Shown: positions 23,831 through 33,108, numbered from the stretch's first letter. The stretch: 64,000 nt of DNA from Streptomyces xanthii (GCF_014621695.1 NZ_CP061281.1:248001-312000); one strand, 5' to 3'. A program made the numbers and translations. Notes: generated by a model from the sequence alone, not told the origin.

Positions 23831-25126
23831 TCAGGCCGTCGGCAGGAGGGTCACCAGCGCCGGGCCGAAGGCGGCGCCGAGCAGGTAGCAGAGGGTGAAC
23901 AGGCCGATGGCCGCCGGGCGTTCGCGCTCGGGGACGGCATCGGCGGCCCGTACGGAGAACACGCCCTGGCCGGAGGACGCGGCGACGGACGACAGGGCCT
24001 GCGCCCCGAGCAGCAGCGCCGCCCCGCCGCCCAGCCAGGTCACCACGGGTGCGGTGGCGCCCAGGGCGAGGAGCGCCAGGACGATCGGGCGGTGACCCGT
24101 CCGGACGGAGGCGGCGACCACGAACCAGGACAGTGCGCCGCCCAGCAGCATGGGCCACACCATCGCGGCGCCGATCGCACCGGACGACCAGCCGGTGTCG
24201 TCCGCGAGCCGGCCCGAAACGGCGTACACCAGGCCGAAGTTGACCACCGCCAGCACGAACGCGGGCAGTGCGGCCAGGAGGAACGCGGGCCTGCGGACCA
24301 CGTCGGCGGGCACGAAACCGCGGGGACGGGCCCGCAGGCGCAGCGCGAGTGCGACCAGCGCGATGACGGCGAACACGGCGGCCACGGCCGGCCGGTGCGG
24401 GATCATGACCAGTGCGGTCGCCAGCGCGGTGAGCAGCAGGGCTCCGGTCAGGTCGAAGCGGTCGGCTTCTTCCGTTTGTGCGGCGTGTTCGGTCGCGGGC
24501 CCTTCGGTGACGCGGCGCCGCACGGCGGGGACGCCGAGCAGGCCGATCAGCGGGAGGGTGAGCGCCGCCCGCCAGGACAGCAGGTCGCCCGCGAGGGAGC
24601 CGACGAGCGGCGCGGTGGAGCCGGTGACCGCGAGCGAGGCGGTGACCAGGCCCATCCTGCGCGGGGAGCGGGCCAGTTGCAGGGCGACCGTGGTCAGACC
24701 GGCGGCGCCCAGCGCCTGCGACGCGCTGCCCACGATCAGGGCGGGCAGCACGGGCGCGGACATCACCAGACTCGCCCCGGCGGCGACGAGCAGCGCGCTC
24801 ACCGTCAGGGCGGCCCGTGTCCCCCGGTACCGGAGCAGACCTGCCGCCAGCGGCGTACCGACGGACGCGCCCCAGCCGAAGGCGGTCACGGACCAAGTGA
24901 CGGCGGCGACCGAGGTGTCGAGGTCACGTGCGACGGCGTCGAGGACGAGGGACGGGCCGGCGATGCCCATGGAGAGCGGGGCGGCGATCGGGGCGAGCCA
25001 CAGGGCCGGTACGGAGCGGGAGGGGTGGGCCGGCGGGGCGGCCGCCGTCGCCTCACCGGCGGATCCATGCGTCTCCGGGGCCGCAGGCAACTGGCCCGGG
25101 TCCTGGGTCGCGGTCGAGTCACGCAT
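23831..25126 (-). CDS. MFS drug exporter (DHA1-like)
   Basis: A 431-residue permease with about twelve membrane segments and a hydrophilic ~35-residue N-terminus. Features are FGWGASVGTPLAAGLLRYRGTR-like motif A in loop 2-3 (cited as pattern) and SGQGVFSVRAADAVPERERPA near the C-terminus. ATG 25126 follows GGAG with six bases of spacing. It lies 44 bp downstream of another MFS gene on the same strand, so the two probably share a transcript. It is likely an efflux or export pump; the substrate is unknown. Confidence 0.85.
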   Translation of the reverse strand: MRDSTATQDPGQLPAAPETHGSAGEATAAAPPAHPSRSVPALWLAPIAAPLSMGIAGPSLVLDAVARDLDTSVAAVTWSVTAFGWGASVGTPLAAGLLRYRGTRAALTVSALLVAAGASLVMSAPVLPALIVGSASQALGAAGLTTVALQLARSPRRMGLVTASLAVTGSTAPLVGSLAGDLLSWRAALTLPLIGLLGVPAVRRRVTEGPATEHAAQTEEADRFDLTGALLLTALATALVMIPHRPAVAAVFAVIALVALALRLRARPRGFVPADVVRRPAFLLAALPAFVLAVVNFGLVYAVSGRLADDTGWSSGAIGAAMVWPMLLGGALSWFVVAASVRTGHRPIVLALLALGATAPVVTWLGGGAALLLGAQALSSVAASSGQGVFSVRAADAVPERERPAAIGLFTLCYLLGAAFGPALVTLLPTA

Positions 25127-25170
25127 GCGTACTCCGAAGAAGTCAGGGGCGGGAACGGCGATCAGGCTGG

Positions 25171-26796
25171 TCAGCGGGGGCCGACGGAGTCCGTCAGGTC
25201 TGCGACCGACTCCTGACTCGCGGTCGCTCCGTCCGCGTTCGGGGGCGAATCGGCACCCCGGCGCCTGCGGAGCATGGTGAGGGCGATGACGGCGCTGGTC
25301 GCGGTGATCAGGACACAGGCGGCGGCAACGGCGTTGAGCCCGGCGGTGTAGGCCTCCTCGGCCGCGGTGAGCAGGGCTTCGCCGGTCCGCGCGGGGAGTT
25401 CGCGGGCGGTCGCGAGGGCGTTCTCCATGGATGCTCCCGCCGCTTCGGCGGCGCGGTCCGGGGTTCCCTCGGGGGCGTCGAGCGTGGCGCGGTAGACGGC
25501 GGTGCCGAGGCTGCCGAGGACGGCGACGCCGAGGGCGGTGCCGAGATCGCCGCTGATGGAGGACAGGGCCGCCGCCGACCCTCCCTTCTCGGGCGGTACG
25601 GACCCCACGACGAGGCCCGTGCCCAGCGAACCGAACGTCCCGACCCCGATGAAGACGATCACGAAGCCGGTCATGAGCAGCGGCATCCCGGCGACCGCGT
25701 CGACGAGGGTCAGCAGCACATATCCGGCCGTGCCGACGATCAGCGCGACGCCGACGACGGTGCCGAGCTGGAAGCGCCGGGTGAGGACCGGTGCCACCTG
25801 GGCCGCGAGGATCGAGGCGACGGCCGCGGGCACCATCCACAGACCGGCCTCCATCGGCGAGTGGCCCTCGACCATCTGCAGGAAGCCGGTGATGAAGAGG
25901 TAGCCGCCGCCGGTGCCGAGCATCGACACCATGAGGATCAGGAGCGCGGCGGTGAAGGCTCCGACGCGGAAGAGCTTCAGATCGAGGAGCGGGTGCTCGA
26001 GCCTGCCCTGTCGCCGCACGAACGCGGTGCCGACGGCGAGGCCCAGAGCGACCGCCGCGAGCGGTACGGGGGCGAGACCGTGCCGGGCCAGTTCCTTCAG
26101 GCCGTAGATCACGGAGAGGATCGACACGAGCGAGAGCAGCACGCTGAACAGGTCGATGCGGCCGGCGTCCGGGTCCTTGTACTCGGGCAGCAGCTTCGGC
26201 GCGGCGATCAACAGCAGGGCCGCGACCGGCACGCCGAGCAGGAACACCGACCCCCACCAGAAGTACTCCAGGAAGATCCCGCCCACGACGGGGCCGAGCG
26301 CCGTGCCGCCCATGAAGCAGCTGGCCCACACGGCGATGGCGCGGGCGCGCTGGGCCGGGTCATGGAACATGTTGCCGATGAGGGCGAGGGTCGACGGCAT
26401 GAGCGTCGCGGCGGCGATGCCGAGCAGGGCCCGGGAGACGATGAGAGCCTCGGCGCTGGTCGACCAGGCGGCCGCGACGGAGGTGGCACCGACCGCCGCG
26501 GCGCCGATCGTCAGGAGCCGGCGGCGGCCGACACGGTCGCCGAGGGTGCCCATGGTGATCAGGAATCCGGCGATCAGGAAGCCGTAGATGTCCATGATCC
26601 ACAGCGTCTGCGTTCCGGTCGGCGCGAGGTCCCGGGCCAGATGGGGCAGGGCCAGGTAGAGCACGCTCTGGTCGAGGGAGATCAGCAGGGTGGGCAGGGC
26701 GAGGACGGCGAGTCCCAGCCACTGTCTCGGACCGGCCTTCGGCCCTGGTGCCTGGCCGGCCTCGGCTGCGGTGTGCGACGGCATGGGGTCCTCCAT
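25171..26796 (-). CDS. MFS drug exporter (DHA2, 14-TM, QacA/SmvA-like)
   Basis: A 541-residue permease with 14 predicted segments. Typical DHA2 sequences are SLDQSVLYLALPHLARDL, MDIYGFLIAGFLITMGTLGDRVG (motif A region, pattern only) and FMGGTALGPVVGG (motif C). QacA/SmvA-type pumps expel cationic and aromatic drugs. It is the first gene of a two-MFS unit and is divergent from the SARP-family giant regulator. SARP-like 11-bp repeats lie at the right distance to activate it. Confidence 0.9.
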   Translation of the reverse strand: MEDPMPSHTAAEAGQAPGPKAGPRQWLGLAVLALPTLLISLDQSVLYLALPHLARDLAPTGTQTLWIMDIYGFLIAGFLITMGTLGDRVGRRRLLTIGAAAVGATSVAAAWSTSAEALIVSRALLGIAAATLMPSTLALIGNMFHDPAQRARAIAVWASCFMGGTALGPVVGGIFLEYFWWGSVFLLGVPVAALLLIAAPKLLPEYKDPDAGRIDLFSVLLSLVSILSVIYGLKELARHGLAPVPLAAVALGLAVGTAFVRRQGRLEHPLLDLKLFRVGAFTAALLILMVSMLGTGGGYLFITGFLQMVEGHSPMEAGLWMVPAAVASILAAQVAPVLTRRFQLGTVVGVALIVGTAGYVLLTLVDAVAGMPLLMTGFVIVFIGVGTFGSLGTGLVVGSVPPEKGGSAAALSSISGDLGTALGVAVLGSLGTAVYRATLDAPEGTPDRAAEAAGASMENALATARELPARTGEALLTAAEEAYTAGLNAVAAACVLITATSAVIALTMLRRRRGADSPPNADGATASQESVADLTDSVGPR

Positions 26797-26901
26797 GGTG
26801 CGGTGCGGTGTGCCTGACGGGGTGTGGTCGGCCGAGTGGATGCGGCGCGCGGACGGTGCCGTGGCGCCCGGCTCCGTCGGATCCCCACACTGCGCCGGAG
26901 C

Positions 26902-26934
26902 GCTCTCGGTCCTCTCCCGGTCCGCTCTCGGTCA
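26902..26934. promoter_or_regulatory. three 11-bp direct repeats, SARP-type binding site candidate
   Basis: GCTCTCGGTCC, TCTCCCGGTCC and GCTCTCGGTCA follow each other with an exact 11-bp period; a weaker fourth copy may follow. SARP regulators bind direct repeats with an 11-bp period placed about 8 bp upstream of the -10 element. On the minus strand a CAGTGT at 26887-26892 lies 9 bp beyond the last repeat, pointing toward the DHA2 exporter gene. Confidence 0.5.
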
Positions 26935-26959
26935 CTCCGGGCCCGGCCCCCGCCCGCTC

Positions 26960-26990
26960 TTGATCCACGTCGGGAGGGGTCGGATAGCCT
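26960..26990 (+). promoter_or_regulatory. leaderless promoter candidate for the SARP-GNAT gene
   Basis: TTGATC (26960-26965) and TAGCCT (26985-26990), spacer 19 bp (18 if shifted one base). The -10 ends seven bases before ATG 26998, so the transcript would begin at the start codon. Confidence 0.45.
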
Positions 26991-26997
26991 GCTCGGC

Positions 26998-29900
26998 ATG
27001 CATTGGGGGGTACTGGGTCCGCTGGGCGTGTGGACGGACGGCGGGGCGGAGGTCCGGGTCCCCGAGCTGAAGGTGCGTGCTCTGCTCGCGCATCTCCTGG
27101 CCCATCGCGGGCAGCCGGTCTCCGCGGACCGGCTCGTCGAGGACCTGTGGGGCGCGCAGCCGCCGAACAACCCGGCGGCGGCCCTGCAGAACAAGGTGTG
27201 GCAATTGCGCAAGGTCCTGGAGGCCGCCGAACCGGGCGGCCGCGACCTCGTGGCCCGCCGTCCCGCCGGGTACGAACTCCTCGCCGCCCAGGACTCGTTG
27301 GACGCGGGCCGGTTCCAGGAACTGCTCGGCCGAGCGCGGGCGGCCGCCGACCCCGCGTCCCGGTCCGGACTGCTGACGGACGCGCTCGCGCTGTGGCGGG
27401 GCCCGGCGTTCGCGGACTTCGCCGACGAGGACTTCGTACGGGCCGCTGCCGCACGCCTCGACGAGCAACGCCTCACCGCGATCGAGGAACAGGCCGAGGC
27501 ACGCGTGGAGCTCGGCCAACACGCCTTGGTCGCGGATGATTTGAGCGACCTGGTGAGCCTCCACCCGCTGCGTGAGCGGGCCCGCGCCGCACACGTGCGG
27601 GCGCTCTACGGGGCGGGGCGCCGGCAGGAGGCGCTGCGCGGTCTCGCGGAGCTGCGGGCCCGGCTGGCCGAGGACCTCGGCATCGATCCCGGGCCCGAGA
27701 TCACGGAACTCCAGCAGGCGATCCTGGCCCAGGACCCCGCTCTCCTGGCCAAGCCCACGTCCATGACCGCACCGCCACCCGCGCCCACCGGTCACGAGCC
27801 GGCCGCGATGCCCGCGCAGCTCACCGAACTGATCGGGCGCGACGAGGCCGTCGCGGGACTGCGCGCGCTGCTCGGCGCGCACCGCCTGGTCACGCTCACC
27901 GGCCCGGGCGGCGTCGGCAAGACCCGGCTCGCCCTGGCCACCGCCGCCCGCCTGGCGCCGGACTTCCCCGGTGGCGTGCACCTCGCCGAACTGGCCGGCC
28001 TCGACACCGCGGAAACGATCGACGTGCAGAGCGCAGAGCCGACTGGCGGGACGGCCGGCGGAACGGGTCACGGGGCGGCTGCCGGGACGGCCGGTGTCGC
28101 CGACGTGCTGCGCGCCGTCTTCGGCCTGCGCGACGACACCGCCCCGCCCGGCGGCGCACCCCAGCCCCTGGCCGGGCGCATCGCCCACACCCTGGCCGGC
28201 CGACCGGCCCTGCTCGTCCTCGACAACTGCGAACACGTCGCCGCACCTGCGGCCCGGGTGGCCGGGCAACTCCTGCGCACGGCACCATCGTTGCGAGTGC
28301 TGGCCACCAGCCAGGTCCCGCTGGGTCTCACGGGCGAGGCGTTGGAGGAAGTCCCGCCGCTGCCGCATCCGGGCTCCGCCGAGGGCTTGAGCGCAGCGGA
28401 CGTACGGAAGTTCGGCGCGGTCGAGCTGTTCGTGGCGCGTGCCCAGGCCGCCGCGCCGCGCTTCGTGCTCGACGACACCACCCTGGACGCGGTGGTCTCG
28501 GTGTGCCGGCGCCTCGACGGCATCCCGCTGGCTCTGGAGATGGCCGCGACGCGCGTACGGGCCCTGGGCGTCCACGAATTGGCGGCCCGGCTCGACGACC
28601 GTTTCTCGCTGCTCGCGGTGGGCTCGCGCGGCGCGCCGGCCCGCCAGCGCACCCTGCGCGCGGTCATCGACTGGAGCTGGGGCCTGCTGGGCGCGGGCGA
28701 GCGCGCCGTGCTGCGCCGCCTGGCCGTGCACGCCGACGGCTGCACCCTCGCCGCCGCCGAGGAACTGTGCGCCGGGCAGGGCGTGAACCGCACCGAGGTC
28801 CTCGATCTGCTCGCCCGGCTCCTGGACGGCTCCCTGCTGCAGATGCACGAGGGCCCCGAGGGCGGGCCCCGCTACCGGCTGCTCGAGTCCGTGGGCGCCT
28901 ACGCGGCGGAGCGCCTCACGGAATCGGGCGAGGCGGCGGATCTGCGGCGCGCCCACCGCGCGTACTACCGGGCGCTGGCCGAGGACGCCGAGCCGCACCT
29001 GCGCGGGCCCGCCCAGCGGGAGTGGCTGCGCCGCCTGGACACCGAGCAGGCGAACCTGCGCTCCGCGCTCGACGGCGCGGTCGCGGCCGGTGACACCGAC
29101 TGCGCGTTGCGCCTGGTCAACTCACTTGCCCGTTACTGGCAGTTGCGCGGCCGCTACGCCGAAGCGCGGCGCGCCCTGACCGCCGCCCTGGACACCGTGT
29201 CCGCGCGCGGCGTCCGCACCGAGCCCACCCTGTCCGCGCGGGCCACCGCTCTCCTCGGCGGGTTCCGGCTGCTGCTCGGCGGCACCTCCGACCCGGCCGC
29301 CGAGTACCGTGCCGCACTCCGGCCCTACGACGAGGTCGACGATCCGCACGGCCGGGCGACGGCGGAGTGGTTCCTGGCGTCCCAGCAGTACGGAGTCGGC
29401 GATCCGCGCCCGAGCCAGGAGCTCCTCGCGTCCGCGCTCGACGTCTTCCGCCGGCTCGGTGACCGGTGGGGCACGGCCGCCGCGCTGGCCGGCCAGGCGT
29501 TCCACGCGCAGTTGCGCGGGGACTCCGGCACGGTGCGCCGGAACGGCGGCCGCAGTCTGGAGCTCTTCCGTGAACTCGGCGACCAGTGGGGCCAGTTGCA
29601 GGCGATGGTGCCGCTGCAGATGGACGCACAGGTCGCCGGTGACTACGCACGCGCGGAGCGGCTGCACCGTGAGGGCCTGCGCATGGCCGAGGACCTGGAG
29701 CTGTGGCCGGCGGTCTGCTTCCAGCTGTCCGGACTCGGCCGGATCGCGCTGCTCGGCGGGGACCTGCCGCGCGCCCGGGAGTTCCACGATCGGGCCAGGC
29801 GGCTCGCGGTCGCGCGCTCGGACCGCTTCGGGGAGCAGTACGCGGAGACCGGGCTCGGCATCGGCGCGCGCCGCGAGGGCCGTCTGGACGCGGCGGAGGC

Positions 29901-31104
29901 GCATCTGCGGCATGTGCTCGAGGTGCACCGGCAGATGGGGTACGAACCCGAGGCGCCCGCGCTGATCCTCGCGGAGCTCGGCTTCGTGGCCGAACTGCGC
30001 GGCGACGCCTCCGCCGCGCTGCGGCTCCAGCTCGACGGGCTGGCCGCCGCCCACGCGGCCGGCTCCCCGCGCAGCCTGGCGCTCGGCTTCGAAGGCCTCG
30101 CCGGTGCCCGCGCGCTCACGGGAGAACCCGCCCGCGCGGCCCGCCTCCTGGGCGCCGCGGACACGCTGCGCCGCTCGGTCGGCGCACCGCTGCCGGAGGG
30201 CGAGCGCGACGATGTCGACCGCGTCGAGGCAGCCGCCCGGCAGGCGCTCGGTGACACCCGCTTCGACACGGCGTACGAACAGGGCACAGCCCTCGCCCCG
30301 GACGCTCTCCTGAAGCACCCGTCGATCGCCGACCACGACGGCCTCCGTGCCGCGTACGACGCCCAGCTCCGCGGCGTCACCCCGCCCGGCGGCAGCACCC
30401 GTATCGAGACCGACGGCCCGCTGACCCGTGTCGTCGGCTGGCACCGCGGCTTCGTCACGGGCCCGCGCGATCTCGGCGTGGACGGAGACGAGCTGGACGC
30501 GCTCATCGCCCGGCAGCGTGACTTCTACGCCGCCCGCGGCGAGGCGGTCGAGTGGAAGACGCGCGGTCACGATCTCCCCGCCGGCCTCACGGAGCGGCTC
30601 GCCGCGGCCGGGTTCGTCCCGGAGGACAGCGAGACCGTGCTCATCGGGCGGTCCGCGGACCTCGCCGCCGACCCGGTCCTGCCCGAGGGGGTGACCCTGC
30701 GCCAGGTCACCGCCCTGGCGGATCTCCGGCGCATCGCCGCGATGGAGAGCACCGTCTGGGGCGAGGACTGGGGGTGGCTGGCCGACGACCTCGCGGGCCG
30801 GATCGAGAGCGCGCCGCAGGACATCGTCGTCCTGGTCGCCGAGGCGGGGGACGACGTCGTGTGCGCCGCCTGGCTGGTGTTCCAGGAGGGTGCCGACTTC
30901 GGCGGGCTCTGGGGCGGGTCGACGCTCGAGGAGTGGCGCGGGCGGGGCATCTACCGGGCCATGGTCGCCCAGCGGGCCCGGATCGCCGCCGCCCGCGGCG
31001 TCCGCCACCTCTACGTCGACGCCTCGGCCGACAGCGCGCCGATCCTCACCCGGCTCGGCCTGCACGCGGTCACGACGACGACCCCGTACGTCTGGACGCC
31101 CTGA
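26998..31104 (+). CDS. SARP/BTAD - NB-ARC - TPR regulator fused to a GNAT acetyltransferase
   Basis: A 1368-residue protein. Residues ~1-95 are the OmpR-like DNA-binding domain of SARP/AfsR regulators (GPLGVWTDGG..., LWGAQPPNNPAAALQNKVWQ-type helix). Residues ~100-250 are the BTAD domain (ending EDLGIDPGPEITELQQAIL pattern). Residues ~275-600 form an NB-ARC ATPase with P-loop TGPGGVGKTRLAL and Walker B ALLVLDNCEH. Residues ~680-1090 are TPR-like helical repeats. From ~1105 to the end is a complete GNAT acetyltransferase (GWHRGFVTGPRDLG, EAVEWKTRGHDLPAGL, EEWRGRGIYRAMV acetyl-CoA loop). In other Streptomyces this GNAT type is, to my knowledge, a free-standing protein. No ATG, GTG or stop lies at the joint near nt 30310, so the fusion looks real. 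It probably regulates the divergent efflux genes. Confidence 0.88.
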   Translation: MHWGVLGPLGVWTDGGAEVRVPELKVRALLAHLLAHRGQPVSADRLVEDLWGAQPPNNPAAALQNKVWQLRKVLEAAEPGGRDLVARRPAGYELLAAQDSLDAGRFQELLGRARAAADPASRSGLLTDALALWRGPAFADFADEDFVRAAAARLDEQRLTAIEEQAEARVELGQHALVADDLSDLVSLHPLRERARAAHVRALYGAGRRQEALRGLAELRARLAEDLGIDPGPEITELQQAILAQDPALLAKPTSMTAPPPAPTGHEPAAMPAQLTELIGRDEAVAGLRALLGAHRLVTLTGPGGVGKTRLALATAARLAPDFPGGVHLAELAGLDTAETIDVQSAEPTGGTAGGTGHGAAAGTAGVADVLRAVFGLRDDTAPPGGAPQPLAGRIAHTLAGRPALLVLDNCEHVAAPAARVAGQLLRTAPSLRVLATSQVPLGLTGEALEEVPPLPHPGSAEGLSAADVRKFGAVELFVARAQAAAPRFVLDDTTLDAVVSVCRRLDGIPLALEMAATRVRALGVHELAARLDDRFSLLAVGSRGAPARQRTLRAVIDWSWGLLGAGERAVLRRLAVHADGCTLAAAEELCAGQGVNRTEVLDLLARLLDGSLLQMHEGPEGGPRYRLLESVGAYAAERLTESGEAADLRRAHRAYYRALAEDAEPHLRGPAQREWLRRLDTEQANLRSALDGAVAAGDTDCALRLVNSLARYWQLRGRYAEARRALTAALDTVSARGVRTEPTLSARATALLGGFRLLLGGTSDPAAEYRAALRPYDEVDDPHGRATAEWFLASQQYGVGDPRPSQELLASALDVFRRLGDRWGTAAALAGQAFHAQLRGDSGTVRRNGGRSLELFRELGDQWGQLQAMVPLQMDAQVAGDYARAERLHREGLRMAEDLELWPAVCFQLSGLGRIALLGGDLPRAREFHDRARRLAVARSDRFGEQYAETGLGIGARREGRLDAAEAHLRHVLEVHRQMGYEPEAPALILAELGFVAELRGDASAALRLQLDGLAAAHAAGSPRSLALGFEGLAGARALTGEPARAARLLGAADTLRRSVGAPLPEGERDDVDRVEAAARQALGDTRFDTAYEQGTALAPDALLKHPSIADHDGLRAAYDAQLRGVTPPGGSTRIETDGPLTRVVGWHRGFVTGPRDLGVDGDELDALIARQRDFYAARGEAVEWKTRGHDLPAGLTERLAAAGFVPEDSETVLIGRSADLAADPVLPEGVTLRQVTALADLRRIAAMESTVWGEDWGWLADDLAGRIESAPQDIVVLVAEAGDDVVCAAWLVFQEGADFGGLWGGSTLEEWRGRGIYRAMVAQRARIAAARGVRHLYVDASADSAPILTRLGLHAVTTTTPYVWTP

Positions 31105-31135
31105 ACCGACCGGGGATCGAGGATCGGCGAGCGGT

Positions 31136-32107
31136 CTACGCCCCGTTCGCCGACGCCGCCGGACGGGCGGGGAGGCCCATGGGGTTGGGGAAGGGGATCG
31201 TGTCCGAGGCGAGAGCCTGCTCGGCCAATGGAGCGAGCAACTCCTGGAGTTGGGCGAACCCGCGCTGCCCCAGCTCCTCGTAGGGCCGGACGGCGAGGGC
31301 GTCGGTGCGGGACTCGACGTGGTCGCGCAGGGCTCGTCCCCCTGCCGTCGGGCGGCCCTCGCCGTCGAGGAGACCACGGGCGGCCAGTCGGTCCGTGGCG
31401 GCCTGCCAGTCGTCCTTCGACCAGCCGCGGTTGTCCCGCAGGATCGACGCGTCCGTCCCTTCGCAGGCCGAGAACAGCACGTGTGACTCGCACCCGCTGA
31501 CGCCTTCGGCCGTCAGTGCCGCGACATGTCCGTCCCCGCGGTGCTCGCGCAGCGTCGTGGTGTGCTGCCACAGCGCCCCGACCGGGTCGTCGGGCAGGGC
31601 CAGGTCCCGGTTGGCGGCGAACAGCGGGCGTCCGGCGCCGTCCGCCGCGGCGATCACCTGTTCCAGCAGGGGGTTGATCCGCTCGGCCGACGCGACCGCC
31701 GCGGGCGCCACGCGGCGCAGTGCCTCGGCGGCCGCCGTGGAGCGGGCCCGGAGGACGGCCTCGGGTGCGGCGAAGCCCCAGGCGTCGGGGATCGCGCGAC
31801 GCACCATCGCGGGATGGAAGTTGAAGAAGGCCGCCTCGACGGCTCCCGCCGCCACCGCGCCCAGAGGCGCGGCCCGCGCTCCGAAGTAGCCCATCCAGAA
31901 GCCCCGCAGCCCGACCTCTCGATGCGCCGTGACGCACTCGGGGGCGAAGTAGGTGACGGCGTGCAGGGGTTCCAGCTTCTGCCAGACCTCCCGCGCCCGG
32001 CCTCCGTCCATGCCTGTATCCATACGTGTGCCCATGTCCGCGTCCATACGTGTGTCGATGGTTGTGCCGATCCGTGTGTCGTCCGTGTCGGCGCCCACGT
32101 CTGTCAT
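31136..32107 (-). CDS. SalK-like / SCO6745-family protein with repetitive N-terminus
   Basis: A 323-residue cytoplasmic protein. The body (WQKLEPLHAVTYFAPE, GLRGFWMGYFGARAAPLG, FFNFHPAMVRRAIPD, CEGTDASILRDNRGWS) matches a conserved actinobacterial family described as SalK-like or SCO6745-type, with helix-turn-helix character in its C-terminal part. The biochemical role is unknown. Residues 11-34 are three 8-residue repeats (TRIGTTID, TRMDADMG, TRMDTGMD) encoded by a 24-bp tandem repeat. Start 32107 is supported by GAGGAGAA eight bases upstream, although an ATG at 32011 would remove the repeats and start at the conserved domain. Confidence 0.7.
   Translation of the reverse strand: MTDVGADTDDTRIGTTIDTRMDADMGTRMDTGMDGGRAREVWQKLEPLHAVTYFAPECVTAHREVGLRGFWMGYFGARAAPLGAVAAGAVEAAFFNFHPAMVRRAIPDAWGFAAPEAVLRARSTAAAEALRRVAPAAVASAERINPLLEQVIAAADGAGRPLFAANRDLALPDDPVGALWQHTTTLREHRGDGHVAALTAEGVSGCESHVLFSACEGTDASILRDNRGWSKDDWQAATDRLAARGLLDGEGRPTAGGRALRDHVESRTDALAVRPYEELGQRGFAQLQELLAPLAEQALASDTIPFPNPMGLPARPAASANGA
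32006..32077 (-). repeat. three 24-bp tandem repeats in coding sequence
   Basis: Shared block TCCATACGTGTG (plus strand) at 32019-32030 and 32043-32054, with a degenerate third copy around 32067. The unit encodes the 8-residue repeats at the N-terminus of the SalK-like protein. Confidence 0.8.
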
Positions 32108-32193
32108 CGCCCGTTCTCCTCAGCCCCCGGCCTGGTCGCACGTCTGCGCGATCGGCCCTGCCCCGTCATGGTCGCCCGATGACGGTCCTCTTT

Positions 32194-33108
32194 TCAGCTA
32201 CTGCCGCCAACTGCCGTCCGCGCGGCCGCCACGAACGCGGCGATCGCCGGATGGGTGCCGCCGCCCGCGCGGAAGGCGACCTTCGAGCGGCGGAAGAGGG
32301 GCAGCCGGGTCAGGAGCACGCCGTCGGGGGCCTGCGCGGTCGCCATCTCCGGTACGAATCCGGCACCTTGGCCGATCGCGGCCAAGGCCAGGACCGTTCG
32401 GAAGTCGTTGACCTGGTGGCGGATGCGGGGGCGGAATCCGGCGGCCTGGCAGGCGCGTACGGCCATCGCGTGGCCGGTCGTGCCGTCCCTCGCGGTGATC
32501 CACGGCGCCTCCACCCAGGGGCCGAGAAGGTCCGCCAGCGAGTCGCCGCCACGGGTGGCTCCCGTGCCGGCGGGGGCACCGCCCGTGGCCAGGTACATCG
32601 GCTCCTCCAACAGCGGGACCTGGTCCATCGTGGTGTCGGGCGAGGCGGGCACGAAGTCGTAGTCGTGGACGAGCGCCACGTCGAGTTCGCCGGCGCGCAG
32701 GCCGTCGGAGACGCGCGCCGAGTCGATCTCCTGCACCATCGGCTCCAGCGCGGGATGCCGCCGGGCCAGTTCGGCCAGGGTGGCGGGCACGATCGCGGGG
32801 CCGCCCGAGGGGAACGTGCCGATGCGCAGCGATCCGCCGATGCCGTCGCGGGCCCCGGCCAGTTCGGCGACCGCGAGTTCGAGGCGTTCGAGGACGGCGT
32901 CGGCGTGGCCGACGAGGGTGCGGCCCGCCGGTGTGAGGACCACGCGCCGTCCGCTGCGCTCCAGCAGGGGGACGCCGGCCTCGCGTTCCAGGACGCTCAG
33001 CTGCTGGGAGACGGCCGACGGGGTGAAGGTCAGCGCCTCGGCCACGGCCGCGATGGTGCCGCGCCGGTCCAGTTCGCGCAGCAGGTGGAGTCGTCGCACA
33101 TCGAGCAT
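32194..33108 (-). CDS. LysR family transcriptional regulator
   Basis: A 304-residue regulator with an N-terminal winged helix-turn-helix (DVRRLHLLRELDRRGTIAAVAEAL then FTPSAVSQQLSVLEREAG) and a periplasmic-binding-like effector domain. It is divergent from a DapA-family aldolase with a TAAG-N5-CTTA dyad overlapping its own start codon, the usual layout for LysR autorepression and activation of the neighbour. It likely senses the substrate or product of that enzyme. Confidence 0.9.
   Translation of the reverse strand: MLDVRRLHLLRELDRRGTIAAVAEALTFTPSAVSQQLSVLEREAGVPLLERSGRRVVLTPAGRTLVGHADAVLERLELAVAELAGARDGIGGSLRIGTFPSGGPAIVPATLAELARRHPALEPMVQEIDSARVSDGLRAGELDVALVHDYDFVPASPDTTMDQVPLLEEPMYLATGGAPAGTGATRGGDSLADLLGPWVEAPWITARDGTTGHAMAVRACQAAGFRPRIRHQVNDFRTVLALAAIGQGAGFVPEMATAQAPDGVLLTRLPLFRRSKVAFRAGGGTHPAIAAFVAAARTAVGGSS

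Noticed and set aside
23067..24896. Minus-strand frame extending the P450 frame far upstream, antisense to TetR and overlapping the MFS gene.
   Set aside because: The P450 has a clear start with GGGAG at 23066 and family length of about 400 residues. The extension has no family resemblance.
25127..26329. Upstream extension of the 23831-25126 MFS frame into the second MFS gene.
   Set aside because: It is out of frame with the real DHA2 gene. The MFS start at 25126 has a ribosome-binding site and a normal N-terminus.
26902..26934. Considered as a simple sequence repeat without function.
   Set aside because: Kept instead as a regulatory candidate because the exact 11-bp period and proximity to a SARP gene fit known SARP sites.
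26932..28998. Minus-strand frame of 688 codons opposite the SARP gene.
   Set aside because: Antisense shadow; the plus strand encodes intact BTAD, NB-ARC and TPR domains.
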